From the NCBI GenBank assembly GCA_021827285.1, contig JAKAWM010000035.1, positions 1-11,884 on the forward strand: a DNA stretch of 11,884 nt, given 5' to 3'. The notes under the pieces were generated by a model, which was not told where the DNA came from, ran no database searches, and saw only the letters and a list, made by a program, of their open reading frames with translations. This document shows positions 5,641 through 11,834 of this stretch, one piece after another (within the stretch, counting starts at the first letter, position 1; every line of letters starts with the position of its first letter). The position numbers and the translations under genes were made by a program. The DNA comes from Actinomycetes bacterium (lineage in GTDB: Bacteria > Actinomycetota > Acidimicrobiia > Acidimicrobiales > Palsa-688).

Positions 5641-6543
5641 CTAGCGCGCCGGCCTGAGCCGGGCACCGTACTCACCAACCACGCGACGGGCGACCCGGTG
5701 CCCGGCCTCGACCGCCTCTCGGAGGCTCAGGCCCTTAGCCCAAGCGGCCAGGAACCCACCGGCCATGGCGTCCCCTGCCCCGGTCGTGTCCACCACCTGG
5801 CTGACCGGAGCCACGTCTACTTCCAGGAGCTGGCGCCCGTCGGGGGCATAAACCACGGTGGGCTGGGGGCCGTGCTTCAGCACCACCAGCCCGGGCGCCC
5901 GGACCGGGCCGGATGGCCAAAGGGCGCCAGCCTCGTCTTCGTTGGCGAACAGCACCTCGGGCGCCAGCTTGTCCACCAGCTCCAAAAAGGCGTTGCGGCC
6001 CACTTGCTGGATGCGAAAGACATTGCCCGCGTCCAGGCTGACCCGCCCGCCGCCCGCGCGCACCAGCTCCACCGCCCGCCAGGCGCCTGCTGCGGTGATG
6101 TCTTCGAACATGTTCTCGTAGAGGTGCAAGACCGATATGCCGCTCAGTTGCTCCTCGGTCACATCCTCGGCCGAGAGCCTGAAGCTGGAAGTGTCGTAAG
6201 CCATGGTGCGGTGACCGTCCCCTCCGACCAGAACGATCACCGTGGCGGTGGTGCCCTTGCGGGTAACGGCGACCTCCACCCCCACGCTTTGCAGGTCCTC
6301 CACCAAAGCGCTACCGATGGCGTCGTCTCCTGCGTGGCCCACGAAGCGGACCGAGGCGCCTTCGAGGGCGGCCGTCCAGGCCACGTTGGGCCCAAAACCG
6401 CCGGGGGCAAAGAGGATCTGCGACAAGGTGCTGCCATCAGGGACGAGGGGCTGGCTGGGCTTGACCACTACGTCTTGGACCACGCAGCCCATGACGCCGA
6501 CGGTCGGAGGCGAAGGGAGCAGGGGGAGGGTTGTGTCCGGCAT
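5641..6543 (-). CDS. PfkB-family carbohydrate kinase (ribokinase-like)
   Basis: This 300-residue cytoplasmic ATP-dependent kinase should phosphorylate a sugar or nucleoside; the exact substrate cannot be read from the sequence. PfkB signature 1 appears as PGGFGPNVAWTAA (47-59), where GG and Asn53 contact the sugar. NEDEA (201-205) matches the family's metal/phosphate NxxE motif, and signature 2 is DTTGAGDAMAGGF (252-264) with catalytic base Asp258 and the anion hole GAGD. The length is normal. The ATG at 6543 has no Shine-Dalgarno site, but a TATGCT box (6557-6552) ends 8 bases before it, so a leaderless transcript is possible. The gene follows the second permease gene by 33 bases on the same strand, so read-through from the exporter operon is also possible. 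Confidence 0.92.
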   Translation of the reverse strand: MPDTTLPLLPSPPTVGVMGCVVQDVVVKPSQPLVPDGSTLSQILFAPGGFGPNVAWTAALEGASVRFVGHAGDDAIGSALVEDLQSVGVEVAVTRKGTTATVIVLVGGDGHRTMAYDTSSFRLSAEDVTEEQLSGISVLHLYENMFEDITAAGAWRAVELVRAGGGRVSLDAGNVFRIQQVGRNAFLELVDKLAPEVLFANEDEAGALWPSGPVRAPGLVVLKHGPQPTVVYAPDGRQLLEVDVAPVSQVVDTTGAGDAMAGGFLAAWAKGLSLREAVEAGHRVARRVVGEYGARLRPAR

Positions 6544-6551
6544 GAACAGAG

Positions 6552-6557
6552 AGCATA
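6552..6557 (-). promoter_or_regulatory. Candidate -10 box for the PfkB kinase gene
   Basis: TATGCT on the minus strand fits TAnnnT and ends 8 bases before the ATG, the geometry of a leaderless transcript. No good -35 is seen 16-18 bases upstream (CTGAGG/CCTGAG), so support is limited. Confidence 0.3.
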
Positions 6558-6576
6558 AGCGCCCGGGGCGACGCCC

Positions 6577-7365
6577 TCAGGGGGTGAGCAATTTGGTGGC
6601 GCGCCGTCCCGAAACCATCATGGCGAGGGTCGCCAGGGCCGCCAGGTAGGCGACGTGCCCGAAAAAGTCCCAGGAAGGCTCGCCCAGGCAAAGTTCACGG
6701 CACACGGCCACCCCCTGGTAGAGCGGAGTGGCTTCTATCGTGAGCTGGAGCCAGCGGGGGAAGACCGATAGGGGATAAAAGGTGGCGGAAAACAAGAACA
6801 GCGGCATCTGGACCAGTTGGATCTTGTCGAAATCCGTCCAAGAGCGCATGTAGCAAGCCGACGCGAACCCGAGAGCAGCAAAGGCGAACCCCACCAGGAC
6901 AGCGCACGGCAGGGCCAGGAGCGACCACCAGGAACGGGTGTCGGAAAGCAACGCCATGGCCGCCAAAAACGCCGCCGCGTACAGACCTGACCGGATGACC
7001 GCTGAGGCCACTTCTCCGTTGGCTATATCGCGGGGGCTGAGCGGGGTGGCGACCACCCCCCGGTAGATCTTGGCCCAGTGCAGCTTGTCGAAGACGTTGG
7101 TGGTGCACTCGTAGATGGCACCGTTCATGGCCGAACTGGCCAGCAATGCCGGGGCCACGAAGGCGGCATAAGGCACCGCCATGCCGTTGGGGCCGGGCAC
7201 CTTACCCACCAGGTGCCCTATGCCCACCCCGATGGAAAGGAGGTAGAACACCGGCTCCACCAACCCGGTAGCCCACACATAGGGGACGGCCTTTTGCACC
7301 CTGAGGTTGCGGCCGACCAGGGCGCGGCCACCTCTCGTGTGCTCCAGGCGGGGGCGGGCGATCAT
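6577..7365 (-). CDS. ABC-2 type transporter permease (NodJ/DrrB-like), second subunit
   Basis: This 262-residue integral membrane protein has about six hydrophobic segments (roughly 32-52, 66-86, 117-139, 146-171, 183-203, 234-252). LVEPVFYLLSIGVGIGHLVG (35-54), then FVAPALLASSAMNGAIYE (69-86) and KIYRGVVATPLSPRDIANGE (99-118) match the NodJ/lipooligosaccharide-export permease pattern. PLFLFSATFYPLSVFPRWLQ (188-207) is the typical ABC-2 turn. The real start is the ATG at 7365, which overlaps the previous permease's stop (ATGA), so the two are co-translated. The frame stays open 516 bases further upstream, but only as an out-of-frame reading of permease 1. It probably pairs with permease 1 and the ATPase as a heterodimeric exporter of a lipid, glycolipid, antibiotic or other hydrophobic compound. 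Confidence 0.9.
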   Translation of the reverse strand: MIARPRLEHTRGGRALVGRNLRVQKAVPYVWATGLVEPVFYLLSIGVGIGHLVGKVPGPNGMAVPYAAFVAPALLASSAMNGAIYECTTNVFDKLHWAKIYRGVVATPLSPRDIANGEVASAVIRSGLYAAAFLAAMALLSDTRSWWSLLALPCAVLVGFAFAALGFASACYMRSWTDFDKIQLVQMPLFLFSATFYPLSVFPRWLQLTIEATPLYQGVAVCRELCLGEPSWDFFGHVAYLAALATLAMMVSGRRATKLLTP

Positions 7366-8153
7366 CGGGCCAGGGTGCGGCGGTAGGTGGACCGGGCGGC
7401 TAATACCCCGATGGTGGCCACACCGAGCAGGTAGGCCGAGTGGCCCAGGATGGCGAGCGAGCTGAGGCGCCCCAGGTACAAGCCCCGCGAAAGCTCGACA
7501 CCATGCCAGAGGGGCAGGGCGTAGGCAAGCGACCGCAAGCCGGCGGGTAGCTGCGAGATGGGGAAAAATGTGCCGGAGAACAAGAACAGGGGGACCATGA
7601 CGAGGCGGAAGATCATCACGAAGGGCTGCTCGTGGCGGACTGTCACCGCGTAGCCGATAATGGGGGCGGCAAAAGCCAGTGCTACTGCCGGGCCGACCAG
7701 TAAGTCGGCGGCGGCCGCCGGGGAGTGCACGGCACCAAAGGCGGCACTGACGGCGAGGTAGAACGCCGAGGCCATGAGCCCCCGTGACGCGATCCATACC
7801 AGGTGGCCGGTTACTATGTTGCCCACTGATAAAGGCGTCGCCAGCATGGAACGGTAGGCGCCGCTCCACCAGTTCTTGCAACCGTACACGTCATAAGTGG
7901 AGCGCGAGACTGCGACTTGCATGGCCGTGGTCACAAGAAGTGCTGGGGCCACGAAGGACAGGTAATTTTCCCCTCCCAGGCTGGCCAAGGCGCGACCGTG
8001 GGCAATGAAATGCCCAAGGCCCAAGCCGATGGATGCCAGGTACAGCACCGGGGTCAGAAAGGTGGTGGAAATGTCGGAGCGCCACTGCCTGACAAAAGTC
8101 GTCCAAAAATAGTGGAGCGGGCGTAGCGACATGGGGATTTCCATCGAGGCCAT
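7362..8153 (-). CDS. ABC-2 type transporter permease (NodJ/DrrB-like), first subunit
   Basis: This 263-residue membrane protein is a paralogue of the next gene's product. Matching blocks occur in the same order: LTPVLYLASIGLGLGHFIAH (33-52), FVAPALLVTTAMQVAVS (67-83), YRSMLATPLSVGNIVTGH (100-117), and PLFLFSGTFFPISQLPAGLR (188-207). Six membrane segments are likely. The N-terminus (RPLHYFWTTFVRQWRSD) is the cytoplasmic coupling region. The gene starts four bases after the ATPase stop. I use the ATG at 8153; ATG codons at 8144 and 8132 are alternatives, and the GAAG before 8153 is a weak ribosome site. Conserved blocks are shared with permease 2, but the rest differs, which suggests a heterodimer and not a recent duplication. 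Confidence 0.9.
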   Translation of the reverse strand: MASMEIPMSLRPLHYFWTTFVRQWRSDISTTFLTPVLYLASIGLGLGHFIAHGRALASLGGENYLSFVAPALLVTTAMQVAVSRSTYDVYGCKNWWSGAYRSMLATPLSVGNIVTGHLVWIASRGLMASAFYLAVSAAFGAVHSPAAAADLLVGPAVALAFAAPIIGYAVTVRHEQPFVMIFRLVMVPLFLFSGTFFPISQLPAGLRSLAYALPLWHGVELSRGLYLGRLSSLAILGHSAYLLGVATIGVLAARSTYRRTLAR

Positions 8154-8157
8154 GTCT

Positions 8158-9084
8158 TCAGTCCAAGAGCTGGCGCCCGGTCAGGCGCAGGAAAACATCC
8201 TCCAGGCCGGCCCGGCGTACGAGCACGTTGGCCGGTGAGAGGCCCCGGTTCAGTACCGCTTCGACTGTCTGGTTACCGTCCTCGGTATACAGGAGCAGCC
8301 GGTCGGCCAATACCTCGATATGGGAAGCCAGCCCATCAACACGGCCCGCCCTGCCGGGAGCGTCGGCCTCCTCGAAGCGAAGCTCGACCACTTCTTTGGG
8401 CACATGGTTCGCGATGAGCTCGCGGGGGGACCCTTCAGCCACGATCTGGCCTTTGTCCATCACCACCAGGCGGTCGCAGAGCTGCTCTGCCTCTTCCATG
8501 TAGTGAGTGGTCAGCAGCAGGGTTACCCCGTTGCGCTTCAGGCCGTGAAGCCGGTCCCAGAGCAGGTGGCGGGCCTGGGGGTCGAGGCCGGTCGTGGGCT
8601 CGTCGAGTAGGAGCAACGCGGGCTCGTTCACCAGGGACCGGGCAATGGTCAAGCGGCGCTTCATGCCCCCCGAGAGATCGTTGACCCGGTCCTGGGCCCG
8701 CTCGGAAAGTTGCGCGAAGGCGAGCAGCTCGGTCATCCGCTCTCGTAGCTGGCGTCGAGGGATGCCAAAGTACCGGCCGTAGACGTAGAGGTTGTCGGCC
8801 ACAGATAGTTCCAGGTCCAGGTTGTCCTCTTGGGGTACCACTCCCAGCCGTGCCCGTATGTGAGGCCCGGCCTGGTCCGGGTCCCACCCCAGCACCGTGA
8901 GCTCCCCGCCACTGCGCGGTGACGTGGCCCCGATCATGCGCATGGTCGAGCTCTTGCCTGCCCCGTTGGGGCCAAGGAAACCGAAGGCTTCCCCAGGAAG
9001 GACGTCGAAGTCAATATGGTCGACGGCGACGAAGTCGCCGAAACGCTTCACCAGGTTGCGGGCTCGGACGAGTGGGTCAGTCAT
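8158..9084 (-). CDS. ABC transporter ATP-binding protein (DrrA/NodI-like)
   Basis: This 308-residue ATPase drives the exporter formed with the two permeases that follow. All ATPase motifs are intact: Walker A GPNGAGKSS (38-46), Q-loop VPQEDNLD (Gln85), signature LSGGMKRR (137-144), Walker B LLLLDEPTTGLD (157-168) and the switch histidine in TTHYMEEAEQL (His194). The C-terminal 70 residues (EVVELRFEEADAP onward, ending GLEDVFLRLTGRQLLD) match the DrrA/NodI accessory domain. The start is the ATG at 9084, because MTDPLVRARNLVKRFGDF is a standard N-terminus. An upstream extension of the frame to 9210 lies inside the cyclase gene. The start overlaps the cyclase stop by eight bases (ATGACTGA), which implies translational coupling. 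The substrate cannot be inferred from the sequence. Confidence 0.95.
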   Translation of the reverse strand: MTDPLVRARNLVKRFGDFVAVDHIDFDVLPGEAFGFLGPNGAGKSSTMRMIGATSPRSGGELTVLGWDPDQAGPHIRARLGVVPQEDNLDLELSVADNLYVYGRYFGIPRRQLRERMTELLAFAQLSERAQDRVNDLSGGMKRRLTIARSLVNEPALLLLDEPTTGLDPQARHLLWDRLHGLKRNGVTLLLTTHYMEEAEQLCDRLVVMDKGQIVAEGSPRELIANHVPKEVVELRFEEADAPGRAGRVDGLASHIEVLADRLLLYTEDGNQTVEAVLNRGLSPANVLVRRAGLEDVFLRLTGRQLLD

Positions 9085-9778
9085 TTTCCACGATCGGTCC
9101 GGGCGGGTGGTCGCTGGACTGGTCGTGCTCCCAGGCCAGGGCGCAGGCGGCGGAACAGAAATAGGCCCGGGTGCCATTTGGCCCCCAGCGGCCGACCAAA
9201 CCAGCCACATGGGGCAGGACGAGGCCGCAAATGGGATCGGTCACGGTGAGCTCCGAGGTGGCGATCCCCAGCCGGACCGCTTCGATGGGATGGTCGAAGC
9301 CCCGGATGGGGTAAGGGAGGGCTTCGCTGGTTGCCACCCAACGGGGGGCCTGCGTGGCCACGTCCCTCGTGGCCAGGACTTGGCCTGGCATGGCCGCGTC
9401 GCAGAGGCGGGACGCCACATTGGTGGCTCGGCCGATGTAGTCGTCGCCTTCGAACAGGATGACCGGCCCCTGGGCCAGCCCGGCCCGGATGGGGAGCAGC
9501 AACCCGTGCCCGTTGGCCGTCAGGCCGGCCGGGCCGGCCGCTCTTGCCCGGGCGGCGACTTCGAGCACCATGGCCACGGTCGCCCCCGTGTCACCGGAGC
9601 CAAGCATTGCCCCATCCCCCAGCCACTTGGTGACCCGGACACCACGTCGAGCGGCTATTTCTCGGAGGGCGGTGCGAAAATTGGCCAGCACAACGACGGT
9701 GCTCTCGTCCCCGTGCCGTTCAGTGAACGCGGTAAAGCCGCAGAGGTCAACGAAAGCGAAACAGCGTTCGACGCGCAT
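9077..9778 (-). CDS. Class III adenylate/guanylate cyclase with C-terminal YHS-like domain
   Basis: In this 233-residue soluble protein, residues 5-172 form a class III nucleotide cyclase domain. The catalytic set is complete: metal ligands Asp11 (FVDLCGFTAF) and Asp55 (KWLGDGAML), substrate-selecting Lys51 and Asp113 (GDDYIG), and transition-state Asn120 and Arg124 (TNVASRL). The Lys/Asp pair favours ATP, so cAMP is the likely product. Residues 177-218 resemble a YHS domain: DPICG (181-185), then RAYFCSAACALAWEH (204-218), with Cys184, Cys208 and Cys212 as possible metal ligands. YHS modules occur in copper ATPases and toluene-monooxygenase-type proteins. There is no membrane segment or signal peptide. 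The ATG at 9778 has no clear ribosome site. The gene follows the hydrolase gene by 62 bases and is coupled to the ABC ATPase gene, so the cyclase may report on, or be co-expressed with, the exporter. Confidence 0.88.
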   Translation of the reverse strand: MRVERCFAFVDLCGFTAFTERHGDESTVVVLANFRTALREIAARRGVRVTKWLGDGAMLGSGDTGATVAMVLEVAARARAAGPAGLTANGHGLLLPIRAGLAQGPVILFEGDDYIGRATNVASRLCDAAMPGQVLATRDVATQAPRWVATSEALPYPIRGFDHPIEAVRLGIATSELTVTDPICGLVLPHVAGLVGRWGPNGTRAYFCSAACALAWEHDQSSDHPPGPIVEND

Positions 9779-9840
9779 AGCTGCACAACCATGGTCGGGC
9801 GCGGCCCGCCTGCCGGCAAGTCGTTATTTGGGCCTCGGCC

Positions 9841-11073
9841 CTACCCTACGCGACTGGCCAGCACGAAGAAGGACGAAAGCGGCACCACGTGCACGTAGGC
9901 CCCCGTGTACGGCGCTTCTACGATGTCGCCGTTGCCCACGTACATGGCGACGTGCTCCCCGGGGTCGGCCGGGAAGACCAGGTCGCCCGGTTGGAGGTCT
10001 GACATGGGTATGTGGGTGGTGTCTGCGTACTGAGCCCCGCTGTAGTGGGGCAGGTAGACGCCGGCCTGCGCCCAAGCCCACTCAACCAGCCCGGAGCAAT
10101 CGAAGGCGCCGGGCCCCGCGGCGCCCCAAACGTAAGGGTCGCCGACCCGGCTTTCAGCCGCGGCCACGGCCGTCGCCGCGCCGGAGGAACTGGGTGGCGC
10201 CTGGAACGCCGTGGTAGGGGGTGCCTGGGGCGCCGTTGTGGGCGGCGCCTGGCCCGGCAAGGTAGTTAGCGGCAGCTGCAGGTCCTGGGCGTGCACAGCG
10301 TGCTGCTGGCGTGCTTCGGCCTGTAACTGCGCCTGCCTCTCGGCCGCGGCCGCCTCTGCTGCCAGCCTGGCCGCCGCCGCCCGTTCGGCCGCCAGGCGGG
10401 CCGCCGCCGCCCTCTCCGCGGCCAGTAACTCCTGGCGGCGGATTTCGGCTACCAGGGTGGCGATCCTCCCGTTGACCTGGTCCTCGGAGGCCACCAGCTT
10501 GTCCTGGGCCGCCTGGACCGCCTGGCGGTCGGCTTCGAGCCGGGCCACCACGACGGCATCAGCGTTGCGAGCGGCCACCAGTTGCTGGTGAGCCGTGCCT
10601 TCCAAGGCCGTGGCCAAACGGTACCGGTCAAGGGTGTCCTGCTCGCTCGACGCGGCAGAGTCCATTAGTTCCTGGCGGAAGAGGGCCTGTTCGACATCCT
10701 TGAGCGGCGCCCCTCCGCCCAGTTCGACCTGGGTGCCGGCGCCCTCGTAGGCCTGGACCGCCTCCGCCCTCAGGAAGCTGAGCGTCCGCACTTGGCCGGC
10801 GTGGGCTTTGGCCAGTGCCCTGGAAGCCGCGGCGACCCGGGTACCGGCTAGGTGGAGCGCGATGAGGGCACCGTCGTAGCGTTCGCTGAGAGCCGCCTCC
10901 TGCAAGCCGAGCTGATCGATCCGGGTGGCCAGAGCCTGGGCCTGAGCGCGCTCGTTGGCCAGCTGGTCTGCACCAACTGGGTGCGCCGCTACAGCCGTAC
11001 CGGCCAGCGTGGTGGCGACAACCAGAAGTGCCCAGGCGGCGTTACGCCGGGATGGAAATGTGAGCGGCGTCAC
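9841..11073 (-). CDS. Secreted NlpC/P60 peptidoglycan endopeptidase (RipA-like)
   Basis: This 410-residue exported hydrolase should cut the D-Glu to diamino-acid bond of peptidoglycan stems during growth or division. Residues 1-36 are a Sec signal peptide (basic FPSRRN, hydrophobic AAWALLVVATTLAG, cleavage near AHPVGA). Residues 38-262 are a long Ala/Glu/Arg-rich coiled coil, including three 10-residue units (AERAAAARLA type, 219-248). Residues 268-297 are a Pro/Thr linker. The NlpC/P60 domain (about 300-410) has Cys326 (AFDCSG), His374 (GEHVAMYVG) and Glu386 (IVEAPYTG). The spacing closely matches the Cys-His-Glu triad of mycobacterial RipA. The coiled coil probably autoinhibits the enzyme or docks it to a partner (FtsEX-type control is known for such layouts). 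The start is GTG at 11073 with GGGAAAG (11082-11076) close by. Confidence 0.93.
   Translation of the reverse strand: MTPLTFPSRRNAAWALLVVATTLAGTAVAAHPVGADQLANERAQAQALATRIDQLGLQEAALSERYDGALIALHLAGTRVAAASRALAKAHAGQVRTLSFLRAEAVQAYEGAGTQVELGGGAPLKDVEQALFRQELMDSAASSEQDTLDRYRLATALEGTAHQQLVAARNADAVVVARLEADRQAVQAAQDKLVASEDQVNGRIATLVAEIRRQELLAAERAAAARLAAERAAAARLAAEAAAAERQAQLQAEARQQHAVHAQDLQLPLTTLPGQAPPTTAPQAPPTTAFQAPPSSSGAATAVAAAESRVGDPYVWGAAGPGAFDCSGLVEWAWAQAGVYLPHYSGAQYADTTHIPMSDLQPGDLVFPADPGEHVAMYVGNGDIVEAPYTGAYVHVVPLSSFFVLASRVG
10193..10252 (-). repeat. 24-bp minisatellite encoding the Pro/Thr linker
   Basis: Two full 24-base units (10193-10216 and 10217-10240) and a half unit (10241-10252) encode an eight-residue repeat of the type APPTTAxQ in the linker between the coiled coil and the catalytic domain. 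Such tracts can vary in copy number by slippage. Confidence 0.65.
10330..10419 (-). repeat. 30-bp tandem repeat in the coiled coil
   Basis: Three 30-base units encode the 10-residue pattern AERAAAARLA (twice exactly, the third diverged). The two identical peptide units differ in DNA sequence at several third-codon positions, so they are old or under protein-level selection. Confidence 0.65.
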
Positions 11074-11089
11074 AACTTTCCCGAACGCT

Positions 11090-11145
11090 AGGTGACGGGA
11101 CTATGGCCGGTCAAGGAACCGGCCTATTTGCCCGATTTGTCACCT
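11090..11145 (-). promoter_or_regulatory. 56-base nested inverted repeat upstream of the NlpC/P60 gene
   Basis: Three nested stems share one axis: an outer AGGTGAC/GTCACCT (11090-11096 with 11139-11145), a middle GGG/CCC (11097-11099 with 11131-11133) and an inner GGCCGGT/ACCGGCC (11105-11111 with 11118-11124) around a six-base loop. It ends 7 bases before the GGGAAAG ribosome site of the hydrolase gene and begins 28 bases after the nitroreductase stop. It could be a leader RNA structure, a protein-binding palindrome or a terminator for the nitroreductase gene; there is no T-run. I looked for c-di-AMP (ydaO) and c-di-GMP (GEMM-I) riboswitch core sequences, which would suit a hydrolase gene, and did not find them. 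Confidence 0.5.
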
Positions 11146-11173
11146 GACGTGCCGCTCCAGCCCGCGGTGGTAC

Positions 11174-11776
11174 CTACCATCCGCCCCGGTGGACGACTTC
11201 TGACATGCTCCGGCGCCTGCGCCTGGCCGAGGTGGCAGGCTTGTCGTCCGGGCTGGGCCAGCCCAGGGCCACTCCCCCAAGGGGCTCCCAGCCATCGGGG
11301 ACGCCCAGGTGGGCGAGCAGGGGCCCGGCCGGCTTACGGAGGGCAAAGAACAGGGCACCCAGGCCCTCTTGGGCCAGGGCGAGCAGCAGGAGCATGGTGG
11401 CAAAGGCCGTGTCCACCAGCCAGTAGGGGACCTGCCAGCCATGTACTGTGCCCACGCCCGCCTGGCCCGGTCCCTTGTCCGCTTCGGAGTACCGCTCCAA
11501 GTAAGCGGCACGGCTCGCCATGGGTAGGACTACTACGGGCGCGCGCAGGAGGCCGGGGTGGCTCGGGTGTTCCAGCCACGAGCGGTCAGCAACGTGGGGC
11601 CAAAAGTCCTGGGTTTGGGCCCCTTCGAGAACGACGAACGCCCACCCCTGGGTATTGCCGGCGGAGGGAGCGTGGGTGGCCAGTGCCAAGGCGCGTTCGA
11701 GGATCTCGTCACTGACCGGGTGGTCGATGAAGTTGCGGCACATACGCCGCCCGGAGACGGCAGCATCCAGTTCCAC
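11174..11776 (-). CDS. Nitroreductase-family FMN-dependent oxidoreductase
   Basis: This 200-residue cytoplasmic flavoprotein belongs to the nitroreductase superfamily, which uses FMN and NAD(P)H to reduce nitro, quinone or other substrates; the true substrate is unknown. The N-terminal FMN phosphate motif is RRMCRNF (10-16). APSAGNTQGWAFVVLEG (36-52) is the conserved flavin-contact segment. DTAFATMLLLLALAQEGLGA (122-141) is the dimer-core helix. GVALGWPSPDDKP (168-180) is the usual C-terminal strand. A basic run RRRRRS follows at 185-190. I choose GTG at 11776 instead of TTG at 11785, because ELDAAVSGRRM then begins as in the family and a good promoter places the transcript start at or next to this codon. 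The gene precedes the hydrolase gene on the same strand by 100 bases and diverges from the gene at the right edge. Confidence 0.88.
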   Translation of the reverse strand: MELDAAVSGRRMCRNFIDHPVSDEILERALALATHAPSAGNTQGWAFVVLEGAQTQDFWPHVADRSWLEHPSHPGLLRAPVVVLPMASRAAYLERYSEADKGPGQAGVGTVHGWQVPYWLVDTAFATMLLLLALAQEGLGALFFALRKPAGPLLAHLGVPDGWEPLGGVALGWPSPDDKPATSARRRRRSMSEVVHRGGW

Positions 11777-11783
11777 TTCGCGC

Positions 11784-11813
11784 AAGCTAGCCTGTGCCGG
11801 GAATCTCGACCAA
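11784..11813 (-). promoter_or_regulatory. Leaderless promoter of the nitroreductase gene
   Basis: TTGGTC (11813-11808) and TAGCTT (11789-11784) are separated by 18 bases. The GTG start lies 7 bases after the -10, so transcription should begin at or one base before the start codon. This is the best promoter match in the window. Confidence 0.55.
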
Positions 11814-11834
11814 TCTGGTAAGGTTTAAGCATCT

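Noticed and set aside
5698..6558. Long plus-strand open frame opposite the sugar kinase
   Set aside because: It mirrors the kinase gene, which has full PfkB signatures. The plus-strand reading is His/Gly/Arg-rich with no motif, as expected of an antisense frame in GC-rich DNA.
7366..7881. Upstream extension of the second permease to a 434-residue protein
   Set aside because: This part is the first permease gene read in another frame. It is rich in Pro, Arg and Gly with no membrane pattern, while the in-frame ATG at 7365 overlaps the previous stop (ATGA) and matches the family N-terminus.
9085..9210. 42-residue N-terminal extension of the ABC ATPase
   Set aside because: It lies inside the cyclase gene and has no family similarity; the ATPase fold begins right after the ATG at 9084.
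9520..9545. GGCCGGCC-rich palindromic stretch in the cyclase gene
   Set aside because: It is explained by Ala/Gly/Pro codons (ARAAGPAGLTA) and is not next to any gene boundary.
9796..9808. CGGGC-GCG-GCCCG hairpin between hydrolase and cyclase genes
   Set aside because: The stem is only five base pairs with a three-base loop and no T-run; too weak to call a terminator.
8897..9898. 333-residue plus-strand open frame across cyclase and ATPase starts
   Set aside because: It is antisense to three minus-strand regions with intact catalytic motifs and shows no family features of its own.
11092..11715. 207-residue plus-strand open frame opposite the nitroreductase
   Set aside because: It is a Pro/Gly/Arg-rich antisense frame; the minus-strand nitroreductase motifs and promoter explain the region.
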